Positions 35,899 to 43,652 of a DNA stretch of 64,000 nucleotides are shown one piece after another. The translations under genes were made by a program, and so were the position numbers. Position 1 is the stretch's first letter; every line of letters begins with the position of its first letter. Source of the stretch: Actinotalea sp. JY-7876 (GTDB lineage: Bacteria > Actinomycetota > Actinomycetes > Actinomycetales > Cellulomonadaceae); NCBI RefSeq assembly GCF_014042015.1, contig NZ_CP059493.1, positions 1,302,001 through 1,366,000 on the forward strand, given 5' to 3'. A model generated the notes under the pieces. That model saw only the letters and a list, made by a program, of their open reading frames with translations, made no database searches and had not been told where the DNA came from.

Positions 35899-38157
35899 GT
35901 GAGTGCAGCACCACGGCCGGCGGCCGAGCCCTCGTCGGCTGCCGCGCAGGAGGACACCTCCCTGCTGCTCGACCGCGCGGTCGCGGCACTCGGCGGCCGG
36001 CGCCGCGACGGCCAGCACGACATGGCCCGGGCGGTCGCCCGCTCGCTCGACAGCGGCGAGCACCTGCTGGTGCAGGCGGGGACCGGGACCGGCAAGTCGC
36101 TCGGCTACCTCGTGCCGGCGGTGCGGCACGCCGTCCTCGCGGACGAGCGGGTGATCGTCTCGACGGCGACGCTCGCCCTCCAGCGCCAGGTGATGACGCG
36201 CGACCTGCCGCTGGTCGCGGACGCGGTGGCCCCGCACCTGCCCCGCGCGCCCCGCATCGCGCTGCTCAAGGGGTGGCACAACTACCTCTGCCTGCAGAAG
36301 GTCGCCGGCGGCTACCCGCAGGACGAGCCGGGCACGCTCTTCGACGCGCTGGGGGAGGCGCCCGGCGCGGCGGACCACCCGGCGGCGGGCACCGACGGCG
36401 CCGCTCGGCCCGGACCCGGTGACCTCGGGCGGCAGGTGCTCCGGCTGCGCGAGTGGGCCGAGGAGACCGCGACCGGCGACCGGGACGACCTCGTGCCCGG
36501 TGTGCCGGACCGCGCGTGGCGCCAGGTCTCGGTGACCGCGATGGAGTGCCTGGGCAGCTCGTGCGCGATGCTCGAGCAGTGCTTCCCGGAGCGGGCGCGC
36601 CGGGCATCGCGCGAGGCCGACGTCGTGGTGACGAACCACGCGATGCTCGGGATCGCGGCGGGCGGGTCGCCGAACGTCCTGCCCGAGCACGACGTCCTGG
36701 TGGTCGACGAGGCGCACGAGCTCATCGACCGGGTCACGGCGCAGGCCACGGCCGAGCTGTCCGCCGCCACGGTCGAGCACGCCGCGCGGCTGGCACGGCG
36801 CCACGGCGGCGTGCCCACGACGGATCTCGACGTCGCGGGCCAGGACCTCGGTGCCGCGCTCGCGGAGGCACCCGAGGGTCGCTTCCGGGGTGGGCTCCCG
36901 CCGGACCTCGCCGCGTCCGTCGCCGCGGTCCGCGATGCCGCCCGCGCCCTGCTCACGCTGCTCAAGCCCGAGCCGGGCACGACGGCGCCGTCGGCCGAGG
37001 GCGGACGCAAGATGGCCGCGTCCGCGGTGCTCACCGTCTTCGAGATCGCTGAGCGGATGACGGGCGACCCGGTACGCGACGGTCGGGACGTGGTGTGGTG
37101 CGCGCGCGGCGGGGAGGGCTGGGGCCGCTCCGCCGGGGTCTCCCGGCTGCACGCAGCGCCCCTGGCCGTGGCGGGTCTCGTGCGCTCCAACCTCCTCGCC
37201 GGCCGGACCGCCGTGCTCACCTCCGCCACGCTCACGCTCGGCGGCAGCTTCGTGCCGCTCGCGCGCTCCGTGGGGCTCGACGCCGCCCCGGGCGACGCCG
37301 CGTCCGACGCCGCACCCGCCGCGCCCGTCGCCGGCACCGCGGCCGGCGCCGACGCGGTCCGGCGCGGCACCGAGCCGGCCGCGCCGGAGGTCGCGGAGGA
37401 CGTCGCGCCGGATGCCGCACGCGCGGCGGCGACGACGCCCGGGCCGATGCGCTGGCACGGGGTCGACGTCGGCAGCCCGTTCGACTACCCGCGCGCGGGG
37501 ATCCTCTACGTCGCCCGGCACCTGCCGGCCCCGGGGCGCGAGCCCACGACCGACGCCCAGCTCGACGAGATCGCCTCGCTCGTCACCGCGGCCGGCGGCG
37601 CGACGCTCGGCCTGTTCTCCTCGCGCCGGGCCGCGGTGGCGGCCGCGGAGGCGATGCGCGAGCGCCTCGACGTCCCGGTCCTGTGCCAGGGCGACGACCA
37701 GCTGCCGACGCTCGTCGAGCGGTTCACGCAGGACGACGCGACGTGCCTGTTCGGCACCCTCTCGCTCTGGCAGGGGGTCGACGTCCCGGGCCCGACGTGC
37801 CGCCTGGTGCTGATCGACCGCATCCCGTTCCCGCGCCCGGACGACCCGGTGCGCTCCGCGCGCACCGAGGCGGTCGAGCGTGGCGGCGGCAACGGCTTCA
37901 TGGCGGTCTCCGCGACGCACGCCGCCCTGCTGCTGGCGCAGGGCGCGGGGCGCCTCGTGCGGACCGACGCCGACCGCGGGGTGGTGGCAGTGCTCGACCC
38001 GCGGCTGGCGACGGCGCGCTACGGGCAGTTCCTGTCCCGGACCATGCCGCCCTTCTGGCAGACCACCGACGGCGGCGTCGCGCGCGCGGCGCTGGCCCGG
38101 CTCGCCGCACAGGCCGGCGGGCCGGCGATCACCCGGGGGCCGGACGCCGCCCCGTAG
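35899..38157 (+). CDS. ATP-dependent DNA helicase of the DinG/YoaA (XPD-like) family
   Basis: A 752-residue superfamily-2 5'-3' helicase. Walker A GTGTGKS (K66), DEAH box D270-H273, and C-terminal motifs SLWQGVDVPG and QGAGRLVR. Cysteines that could hold an iron-sulphur cluster lie between residues ~130 and 230 (NYLCLQ, ECLGSSCAMLEQCF). An Ala-rich insert at ~475-515 interrupts the C-terminal half. Such helicases resolve R-loops and stalled forks. No SOS box is visible in front of it. The GTG start gives the expected N-terminus. Confidence 0.92.
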   Translation: MSAAPRPAAEPSSAAAQEDTSLLLDRAVAALGGRRRDGQHDMARAVARSLDSGEHLLVQAGTGTGKSLGYLVPAVRHAVLADERVIVSTATLALQRQVMTRDLPLVADAVAPHLPRAPRIALLKGWHNYLCLQKVAGGYPQDEPGTLFDALGEAPGAADHPAAGTDGAARPGPGDLGRQVLRLREWAEETATGDRDDLVPGVPDRAWRQVSVTAMECLGSSCAMLEQCFPERARRASREADVVVTNHAMLGIAAGGSPNVLPEHDVLVVDEAHELIDRVTAQATAELSAATVEHAARLARRHGGVPTTDLDVAGQDLGAALAEAPEGRFRGGLPPDLAASVAAVRDAARALLTLLKPEPGTTAPSAEGGRKMAASAVLTVFEIAERMTGDPVRDGRDVVWCARGGEGWGRSAGVSRLHAAPLAVAGLVRSNLLAGRTAVLTSATLTLGGSFVPLARSVGLDAAPGDAASDAAPAAPVAGTAAGADAVRRGTEPAAPEVAEDVAPDAARAAATTPGPMRWHGVDVGSPFDYPRAGILYVARHLPAPGREPTTDAQLDEIASLVTAAGGATLGLFSSRRAAVAAAEAMRERLDVPVLCQGDDQLPTLVERFTQDDATCLFGTLSLWQGVDVPGPTCRLVLIDRIPFPRPDDPVRSARTEAVERGGGNGFMAVSATHAALLLAQGAGRLVRTDADRGVVAVLDPRLATARYGQFLSRTMPPFWQTTDGGVARAALARLAAQAGGPAITRGPDAAP

Positions 38158-38196
38158 GGTGGCAGGCACGACCCGACGAACGAGAGGCGACGGCTC

Positions 38197-39228
38197 ATGG
38201 CGGACGTGGCAGGACGTGTCGAGCACGAGCACGACGACATGGGGCTCGACGCGTCCCCGACCGGGCGCCGCACCACCAAGCTCGCGGTGGTCGGCGCGGG
38301 ATCGGTCGGCTCGACCATGGCCTACGCGGCCCTCATGCGCGGGGCCGCGCGCTCCGTGGCGCTCTACGACATCAACACGGCGAAGGTCGAGGCCGAGGCG
38401 CTCGACATCGGCCACGGCATCCAGTTCATGCCGATGGCCGACGTGGTCGGGTCCGACGACATCCAGGTCTGCGCCGGTGCCGACGTCGTGGTCGTCACCG
38501 CGGGCGCCAAGCAGAAGCCCGGGCAGAGCCGCCTGGACCTCGCCGAGGCGACGATCGGGCTCGTGCGCGGGATGCTCCCGGACCTGGTCGCGGTCGCGCC
38601 GGACGCCGTGTACGTCATGGTCACGAACCCGGTCGACATCGTCACGTACGCCGCGCTGAAGTTCTCCGGCCTGCCGCCGAACCAGATGTTCGGCTCCGGC
38701 ACGGTGCTCGACTCCTCGCGGCTGCGCTACCTGCTCGCGCAGCACACCGGCATCGCGGTGCAGAACGTGCACGCGTACATCGCGGGCGAGCACGGCGACT
38801 CCGAGATCCCGCTGTGGAGCTCGGCGACCATCGGCGCCGTGCCCCTGATGGAGTGGCCGGGCGTGCCCGGGCCCAACGGCACGGTCGTCGGCCGGCTCGA
38901 GGCCGCGGACCGCCAGCGGATCGCGGAGGAGGTCGTGAACTCCGCCTACCGGATCATCGCGGGCAAGGGCGCGACCAACTACGCGGTGGCCCTCGCGGGC
39001 TCACGCATCATCGAGGCCGTGCTGGGCGACGAGCGCCGGGTGCTCCCGGTGTCCTCGCTCCTGGAGGACTACCGCGGCATCTCCGACGTGTGCCTGTCGG
39101 TCCCGTCCGTGGTGGGCCGAGACGGCGTGGCCGCCCGGCTCGAGATCCCGCTGTCCGACGAGGAGCTGGCAGGGCTGCGCCGGTCCGCCGACCAGATCCG
39201 CGCCGTCGCGCGGCAGTTCGGGCTCTGA
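38197..39228 (+). CDS. ldh: L-lactate dehydrogenase
   Basis: A 343-residue NAD-dependent L-lactate dehydrogenase reducing pyruvate to lactate. Rossmann motif VVGAGSVGSTMAY, substrate-loop GAKQKPGQSRLDL, VTNPVDIVTY, and the catalytic histidine in IAGEHGDSEIPLWS. The 25 N-terminal residues form an acidic/His-rich extension that is not part of the fold; an internal ATG (residue 15) is an alternative start. It converges on lexA with only seven bases between the stops. It suggests a facultative fermentative life style. Confidence 0.95.
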   Translation: MADVAGRVEHEHDDMGLDASPTGRRTTKLAVVGAGSVGSTMAYAALMRGAARSVALYDINTAKVEAEALDIGHGIQFMPMADVVGSDDIQVCAGADVVVVTAGAKQKPGQSRLDLAEATIGLVRGMLPDLVAVAPDAVYVMVTNPVDIVTYAALKFSGLPPNQMFGSGTVLDSSRLRYLLAQHTGIAVQNVHAYIAGEHGDSEIPLWSSATIGAVPLMEWPGVPGPNGTVVGRLEAADRQRIAEEVVNSAYRIIAGKGATNYAVALAGSRIIEAVLGDERRVLPVSSLLEDYRGISDVCLSVPSVVGRDGVAARLEIPLSDEELAGLRRSADQIRAVARQFGL

Positions 39229-39235
39229 CCGGGGG

Positions 39236-40000
39236 TCACAGGCTCCGCAGCACGCTCACCACGCGCCCGAGCACGACGGCGTCGTCGCCCGGGATCGGCT
39301 CGTAGGCGGCGTTCTGCGGCAGCAGCCAGACGTGGCCGTCCGCACGCCGTAGCGTCTTCACGGTCGCCTCGCCGTCGATCATGGCCGCGACGATCTCGCC
39401 GTTCTCGGCCACGGGCTGGCGCCGGACCACGACCCAGTCGCCGTCGCAGATGGCGGCCTCGATCATCGAGTCGCCCGCGACCTTGAGCAGGAACAGCTCT
39501 CCCTCGCCGACGAGCTGGCGGGGCAGCGGGAAGACGTCCTCGACGACCTGCTCGGCGAGGATCGGGCCGCCGGCCGCGATGCGACCCACGACCGGCACGT
39601 ACGACGGCGCCGGGGCGGCGTCGTGCATGCCGGTCTCGTCGACGGGCACGCCGCCCCGGTCGGCGCCGAGCCGGCTGATGGCCCGCGAGTCGTCGGGCTG
39701 CACGACCTCGATGGCGCGCGGACGGTGCGGGTCGCGCCGCAGGTAGCCCTTGCGCTCGAGCACGGTGAGCTGGTGCTTGACCGAGGACGGGCTCGTCAGC
39801 CCGACCGCCTCGCCGATCTCCCGCATGCTCGGCGGGTAGCCCCGCCGCTCGACGCTCGACCGGATCGTCTCGAGCACGAGGCGCTGGCGGGGCGTGAGCC
39901 CGTCGCCGCCCGCGGCGGCGTCCGGCAGCGCGGTCACCGACGCGAGGTCACCGCCCGGCTGCTGGTCGGTGCCCGACGGGGGTGTGGTCCTGGGCGCCAT
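39236..40000 (-). CDS. lexA: SOS repressor LexA
   Basis: A 254-residue LexA. N-terminal winged helix-turn-helix (residues ~34-98, [22 protein letters not shown]), linker, and the S24 self-cleavage domain: cleavage site A143-G144 (RIAAGGPI), Ser178 nucleophile (GDSMIEA) and Lys215 base (ATVKTLR). It represses recA, the HEPN-dinB operon and probably itself and the LysM gene, all of which carry its sites. The ~33-residue N-terminal extension is longer than in E. coli. The linker (~100-130) is also long. Confidence 0.97.
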   Translation of the reverse strand: MAPRTTPPSGTDQQPGGDLASVTALPDAAAGGDGLTPRQRLVLETIRSSVERRGYPPSMREIGEAVGLTSPSSVKHQLTVLERKGYLRRDPHRPRAIEVVQPDDSRAISRLGADRGGVPVDETGMHDAAPAPSYVPVVGRIAAGGPILAEQVVEDVFPLPRQLVGEGELFLLKVAGDSMIEAAICDGDWVVVRRQPVAENGEIVAAMIDGEATVKTLRRADGHVWLLPQNAAYEPIPGDDAVVLGRVVSVLRSL

Positions 40001-40011
40001 GACGGCCTCCG

Positions 40012-40054
40012 TGTCTCTCGGGCGATGTCTCTCGGGCGATGTCTTCTCGGGCGA
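40012..40054. repeat. Three tandem 14-15 bp repeats in the lexA leader
   Basis: TGTCTCTCGGGCGA occurs at 40012-40025 and 40026-40039, with a 15-base variant (one extra T) at 40040-40054. The array lies between the lexA start codon and its promoter, so it would be transcribed as a lexA 5' leader. Its purpose is unknown; replication slippage could change its copy number. Confidence 0.8.
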
Positions 40055-40109
40055 CCGGCCCTGCGACGGGTCGTGTCAGTGCCTCGTGATGGTCTCTCGT
40101 CGTGCCTCC

Positions 40110-40150
40110 ACCTTAGGGGCGCGATGCCGCGTGATCAAACATCTGTTCGA
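40110..40150 (-). promoter_or_regulatory. lexA promoter with overlapping SOS box
   Basis: On the lexA strand there is a -35-like TTGATC (40138-40133), a 17-base spacer and a -10-like TAAGGT (40115-40110). A LexA-type site (TCAAAC-ATCT-GTTCGA on the plus strand, 40135-40150; one mismatch from consensus) overlaps the -35. This is the expected autoregulation of lexA. Confidence 0.7.
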
Positions 40151-40157
40151 GCGTGTC

Positions 40158-40232
40158 TCGACACGGTGGGTGGCCCGTGGTAGACATCGTACAGACGTTC
40201 GACGTACAGCCGTTCGACGGACACGCGTTCGA
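40158..40232 (+). promoter_or_regulatory. LysM-gene promoter with three abutting SOS-box-like repeats
   Basis: A -35-like TCGACA (40158-40163), 17-base spacer and -10-like TAGACA (40181-40186) are followed by three 16-bp elements sharing their end bases: 40187-40202, 40202-40217 and 40217-40232. Each ends in a perfect GTTCGA; their left halves (TCGTAC, ACGTAC, ACGGAC) match TCGAAC at 5, 4 and 4 of 6 positions. The underlying repeat unit is 15 bp (GTACAGACGTTCGAC and variants). The array would lie at and after the transcription start, where bound LexA could block RNA polymerase. Confidence 0.65.
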
Positions 40233-40256
40233 ATCGCTCGACGAAGGGGAGACGCC

Positions 40257-40691
40257 ATGACGGCGATCATGTGGGACCACGAGCCCGTCCTGTCCGTCCG
40301 CACGCCCGCCGCACGCACGACGGCCGGACGCACGACGGCCGGCCGCACGACGACCCGGCGCGTCCCGGAGGTCCGGGCCGCCGACGGGCGGGCCCAGGGC
40401 GGGCACCTGCGCCTCACGCGCCGTGGCCGGCTGACGGTCTGGCTGGTCGCGGCCGCCGCCGGGGCGGGCGTCGTGCTCTCGGCCCAGGCCGCCGGCGCGG
40501 ACTCTCCCGCGGCCGCCCAGCCCGTGGTCACGCACGTCGTCGCGCCGGGCGAGACGCTCTGGGAGATCGCCGGGGGCGTCGCGGCGCCGGGCCAGGACCG
40601 TCGCGACGTCGTCGCCGACCTCGTCCAGCTCAACGCGCTGGGCGGTGCGGAGCTCCAGGTCGGGCAGCAGATCCTCGTGCCGCAGCCCTGA
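40257..40691 (+). CDS. LysM-domain membrane protein, probable SOS-induced division regulator
   Basis: A 144-residue protein with a cytoplasmic N-terminus containing a short Thr/Arg repeat (TTAGR units, residues ~19-36), a membrane helix near 58-80, and an extracytoplasmic LysM domain (~92-142, [14 protein letters not shown]...VGQQILVPQ). It sits divergently from lexA and before nrdR, the position of chiZ in Mycobacterium; lexA/yneA of Bacillus has the same layout. Those proteins delay division during the SOS response, so I infer the same role. The ATG follows GAAGGGGAGA. The catalytic residues of a hydrolase are not seen. Confidence 0.82.
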   Translation: MTAIMWDHEPVLSVRTPAARTTAGRTTAGRTTTRRVPEVRAADGRAQGGHLRLTRRGRLTVWLVAAAAGAGVVLSAQAAGADSPAAAQPVVTHVVAPGETLWEIAGGVAAPGQDRRDVVADLVQLNALGGAELQVGQQILVPQP

Positions 40692-40723
40692 TCCCCAGCC
40701 CTGACTCCGCAGCGCTGATCCCG
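40683..40723 (+). repeat. Three imperfect 13-14 bp repeats after the LysM gene
   Basis: CAGCCCTGATCCC (40683-40695), CAGCCCTGACTCCG (40696-40709) and CAGCGCTGATCCCG (40710-40723) run across the LysM stop codon into the intergenic region before nrdR. They look like decayed tandem copies. A TACGGT -10-like element for nrdR lies further on at 40783-40788. Confidence 0.6.
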
Positions 40724-40819
40724 CCGCCCTGGCCCCCAGCGTCCGTGACCACCGCGGTTCGCAGCGCGGTGCCCGCCGACGGTACGGTGTGGCGGTCAGC
40801 CGGAGGAGGTGGAGGCGCG

Positions 40820-41281
40820 ATGCACTGCCCGTTCTGCCGGCACAGCGACTCCCGCGTGGTCGACTCGCGCACGTCCGACGACGGCGCCTCGATCCGGCGC
40901 CGGCGGCAGTGCCCGAACTGCCAGCGCCGCTTCACCACGTTGGAGACGGCCTCGCTCTCGGTGGTCAAGCGGTCCGGGGTGACCGAGTCGTTCAGCCGCG
41001 AGAAGATCGTCAACGGCGTCCGCAAGGCCTGTCAGGGGCGCCCCGTGAGCGAGGACGACCTCGCCCTGCTGGCGCAGCGCGTCGAGGAGAACCTCCGCAG
41101 CACCGGCACGGCCGAGCTCGACGCCCACGAGATCGGGCTGTCGATCCTCGGCCCGCTCCGCGAGCTCGACGAGGTGGCGTACCTGCGCTTCGCGAGCGTC
41201 TACCAGGCGTTCGAGTCGCTGGACGACTTCGAGGCCGCCATCACGGCGCTGCGCGCCGAGCACGGCGACCGTCCCGCCTGA
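40820..41281 (+). CDS. nrdR: Transcriptional repressor NrdR
   Basis: A 153-residue repressor of ribonucleotide reductase genes. The N-terminal zinc ribbon uses C3, C6, C31 and C34, and an ATP-cone domain (residues ~46-136, [20 protein letters not shown]) senses ATP/dATP. It completes the conserved lexA-LysM-nrdR arrangement. A strong GGAGGAGGTGGAGG ribosome-binding site precedes the ATG. Confidence 0.96.
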   Translation: MHCPFCRHSDSRVVDSRTSDDGASIRRRRQCPNCQRRFTTLETASLSVVKRSGVTESFSREKIVNGVRKACQGRPVSEDDLALLAQRVEENLRSTGTAELDAHEIGLSILGPLRELDEVAYLRFASVYQAFESLDDFEAAITALRAEHGDRPA

Positions 41282-41347
41282 GCGTCATCCGGTCGCGCCG
41301 CGTGGGTGCCTCTGCGACGCTTGTCCGGTCACGAGACGGGAGGCGCG

Positions 41348-41881
41348 ATGACCGACGCCGCTGCGGGCCGCACGTCCCCCGCCACCGGTGGGCTGGACCG
41401 CGCGGCCCTGTCGACCTACCTCAACGACCATCTCGCCGGCGCCGTGGCCGGCTCGCATCGCATGCGCCGGACGGCCGAGGCGCTCGCCCGGACCCCGGTG
41501 GGCCCGGGACTGACCCGCGTGGCGGACGAGGTCGAGGGCGAGCGGGAGGAGCTGCGCGCGCTGATCGGCGACCTGGACCTGGTCCAGGCCCGGCCCAAGC
41601 AGGTGGCGACCTGGGCCGGGGAGCGGCTGGCGCGCCTGAAGACGAGCGGGGCCGGCCTGCAGCGGGAGCCCTTGACGGCCCTCCTGGAGGTCGAGCTGCT
41701 GCGCAGCGCCGTCGTCGGCAAGCGCGGGCTGTGGCAGACCATGACGGCGCTGGCGCCGGCCCTGGGGGTCGACGCGGACCGGTGCCGTGAGCTGTGGGGG
41801 CAGACGGACCGGCAGGTCGCCACCCTCGACGAGGTCCACGACTACGTGCGCTCGCGCGTGCTGCGCGAGGCGGCGCGCTGA
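41348..41881 (+). CDS. Ferritin-like helical protein, function unknown
   Basis: A 177-residue, almost entirely alpha-helical soluble protein (helices around residues 18-48, 55-75, 90-125, 130-172). The pattern of two long helices with a conserved Glu-rich EVEGEREELRALIGDL and a later LLEVELLRSAVVGKRGLWQT is suggestive of a ferritin-like four-helix bundle, but the full set of iron ligands is not clear. I do not recognise a named family. It converges on fadD, 12 bases away. Confidence 0.65.
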   Translation: MTDAAAGRTSPATGGLDRAALSTYLNDHLAGAVAGSHRMRRTAEALARTPVGPGLTRVADEVEGEREELRALIGDLDLVQARPKQVATWAGERLARLKTSGAGLQREPLTALLEVELLRSAVVGKRGLWQTMTALAPALGVDADRCRELWGQTDRQVATLDEVHDYVRSRVLREAAR

Positions 41882-41893
41882 GGGTGCGCCGCC

Positions 41894-43603
41894 TCAGCGG
41901 TTCATGACGTCCTGACGCACGACGCGCCGCAGCACCTTGCCGATCTGGGAGCGGGGCAGCTCGCTGAGGACCACGAGGTCGCGCGGCAGGGCGTAGCGCG
42001 CCAGGCGGGTCTCGCACCAGGCGCGGACGGCGTCGAGCTCGACGCCCGTCGCACCGTGGGACAGGACCACCGCGGCCACGACGCGCTCGCCGAGGTCACC
42101 GGCGGCGGGCACCCCGACCACGGCGACGTCCTCGATGCCGGGCATCTGCCGCAGGTGGTCCTCGACCTGGGACGGGTACACGTTGAAGCCACCGGTGATG
42201 ATGACCTCCTTGATGCGGTCCACGAGGCGCACGAAGCCGTCGGGCTCCACGACCACCACGTCGCCGGTGCGCAGCCACGTCCGGCCCTCACGCTCGATCA
42301 GGACGGCCGCGGTCTCCTCGGGCCGGTTCCAGTAGCCCTGGAAGACCTGGGGGCCCGAGATGAGGAGCTCGCCCTGATCGCCGGCCGGGACGTCCACCAT
42401 GGGGTCCTCGGGGTCCACGACCCGGATCCACGTGGAGGGGAAGGGCAGGCCGAGCGTCCCCGGACGACGTGCCTCGGAGAGCGGGCTCCCGAGCGCCACC
42501 GGCGAGGTCTCCGTCAGGCCGTACCCCTCGACGAGGATCCCGCCCGTGACCTCCTCCCACGCCCGCGCCGTCTCGGCGGAGAGGGCCATCGCGCCCGAGA
42601 TCGACCGGCGCAGCGACGTGAGGTCCGTGCCCGTGCGCTTGGCCGCCGCAGCCAGGCGCTCGAACATCGGCGGCACCCCCGGCATGAAGGTCGCGGGGCG
42701 TCGGCGCTGGGCGGCGAGCACGGTGTCGACGTCGAACTTCGGGAAGATCACCGAGGTCGCCGCGATGCGCACCGCGTAGGTCAGGCAGAGCGTGAGGCCG
42801 AAGGCGTGGAAGAACGGCAGGGCCGCGTAGACGGTCTCGCTGCCCACGTCGTGACGGGTCCAGGCCTGGCCCTGCGCCGCGTTGACGGCGATGTTGCGGT
42901 GCGTCAGGACGGCGCCCTTGGGGGTGCCCGTCGTGCCGCCGGTGTACTGCAGCAGGGCGACGTCGTCCAGGTCCGGGTGGGGGTGTGCCGCGGGCAGCGG
43001 CTCCGCGCCCCGGACGAACCGCGCCCACGTGGTCACGTCGGGTGCGGTCGGGACCGGCGACCGCAGGGCGTCGCGGCTGCGCCGCGCGGCCGCGATCGGC
43101 AGGCGCAGGGCGACGCGCGAGGACAGCGGCAGGTCGGCGGCGAGGTCGACCGCGACCACGGTGCGCACGGAGGTGTGCGGTCGCGCCTCGAGCACCGCGG
43201 GGACCGCCTTGGTCCACACCAGCGCGACCGTCGCGCCGCTGTCGGCCAGCTGGTGGCGCAGCTCCTCGCTGGAGTACGTCGGGTTGTGCTCGACCACGAC
43301 GGCGCCGATGCGCAGCACCGCGTAGAAGGCCACGACGTGCGTCGCGCTGTTCGGCAGCACCAGGGCCACGCGGTCGCCCGGCCGCACGCCGTGGGCGTGC
43401 AGCGCGCCGGCGGCCTGGGCGACCCGGCGGGCCAGCGAGCCGTAGGTCGTGCCGCGGCCGAGCAGGTCGGTCGCGACGCGGCCCGCGTACCGCGCGGCCA
43501 CGTTCTCCAGGGTCCGTGTCACGGGCCCGTCCAGCTCCGGCACGTCGGCGGGGACGCCGGGTGCGTACGAGGCGAGCCAGGGGCGGTCGGCGGTGGGTTC
43601 CAC
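41894..43603 (-). CDS. fadD: Long-chain fatty-acid--CoA ligase
   Basis: A 569-residue AMP-forming acyl-CoA synthetase. AMP-binding motif LLQYTGGTTGTPKGAVLTHRN near residue 215, the GYGLTETSPVA motif, the WLRTGDVVVVEPDGFVRLVDR motif and the C-terminal lysine region RSQIGKVLRRVVRQD. The GTG start at 43603 is the first one placing MEPTADRP at the N-terminus. The aldo-keto reductase gene lies 49 bases upstream on the same strand, but a likely operator in that gap suggests fadD also has its own promoter. Chain-length preference cannot be told from sequence. Confidence 0.93.
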   Translation of the reverse strand: MEPTADRPWLASYAPGVPADVPELDGPVTRTLENVAARYAGRVATDLLGRGTTYGSLARRVAQAAGALHAHGVRPGDRVALVLPNSATHVVAFYAVLRIGAVVVEHNPTYSSEELRHQLADSGATVALVWTKAVPAVLEARPHTSVRTVVAVDLAADLPLSSRVALRLPIAAARRSRDALRSPVPTAPDVTTWARFVRGAEPLPAAHPHPDLDDVALLQYTGGTTGTPKGAVLTHRNIAVNAAQGQAWTRHDVGSETVYAALPFFHAFGLTLCLTYAVRIAATSVIFPKFDVDTVLAAQRRRPATFMPGVPPMFERLAAAAKRTGTDLTSLRRSISGAMALSAETARAWEEVTGGILVEGYGLTETSPVALGSPLSEARRPGTLGLPFPSTWIRVVDPEDPMVDVPAGDQGELLISGPQVFQGYWNRPEETAAVLIEREGRTWLRTGDVVVVEPDGFVRLVDRIKEVIITGGFNVYPSQVEDHLRQMPGIEDVAVVGVPAAGDLGERVVAAVVLSHGATGVELDAVRAWCETRLARYALPRDLVVLSELPRSQIGKVLRRVVRQDVMNR

Positions 43604-43613
43604 GTCTCGATTC

Positions 43614-43636
43614 TAGGTTACGCAACCGTAGGTTGA
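43614..43636 (-). promoter_or_regulatory. Probable operator upstream of fadD
   Basis: TAGGTTA and TAGGTTG form a direct repeat, and CAACC-GTA-GGTTG (43623-43635) is a perfect 5-bp inverted repeat between them. The element is AT-richer than its surroundings and lies 11-33 bases before the fadD start codon. It resembles the short palindromes bound by TetR- or GntR-type fatty-acid regulators, but I cannot assign the protein. Confidence 0.5.
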
Positions 43637-43652
43637 TGACCAGAAGGTCCCG

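Noticed and set aside
35653-38793. A 1046-codon frame on the minus strand opposite the DinG-type helicase
   Set aside because: No family motif, composition dominated by Arg, Asp, His and Gly, and entirely antisense to well-supported genes.
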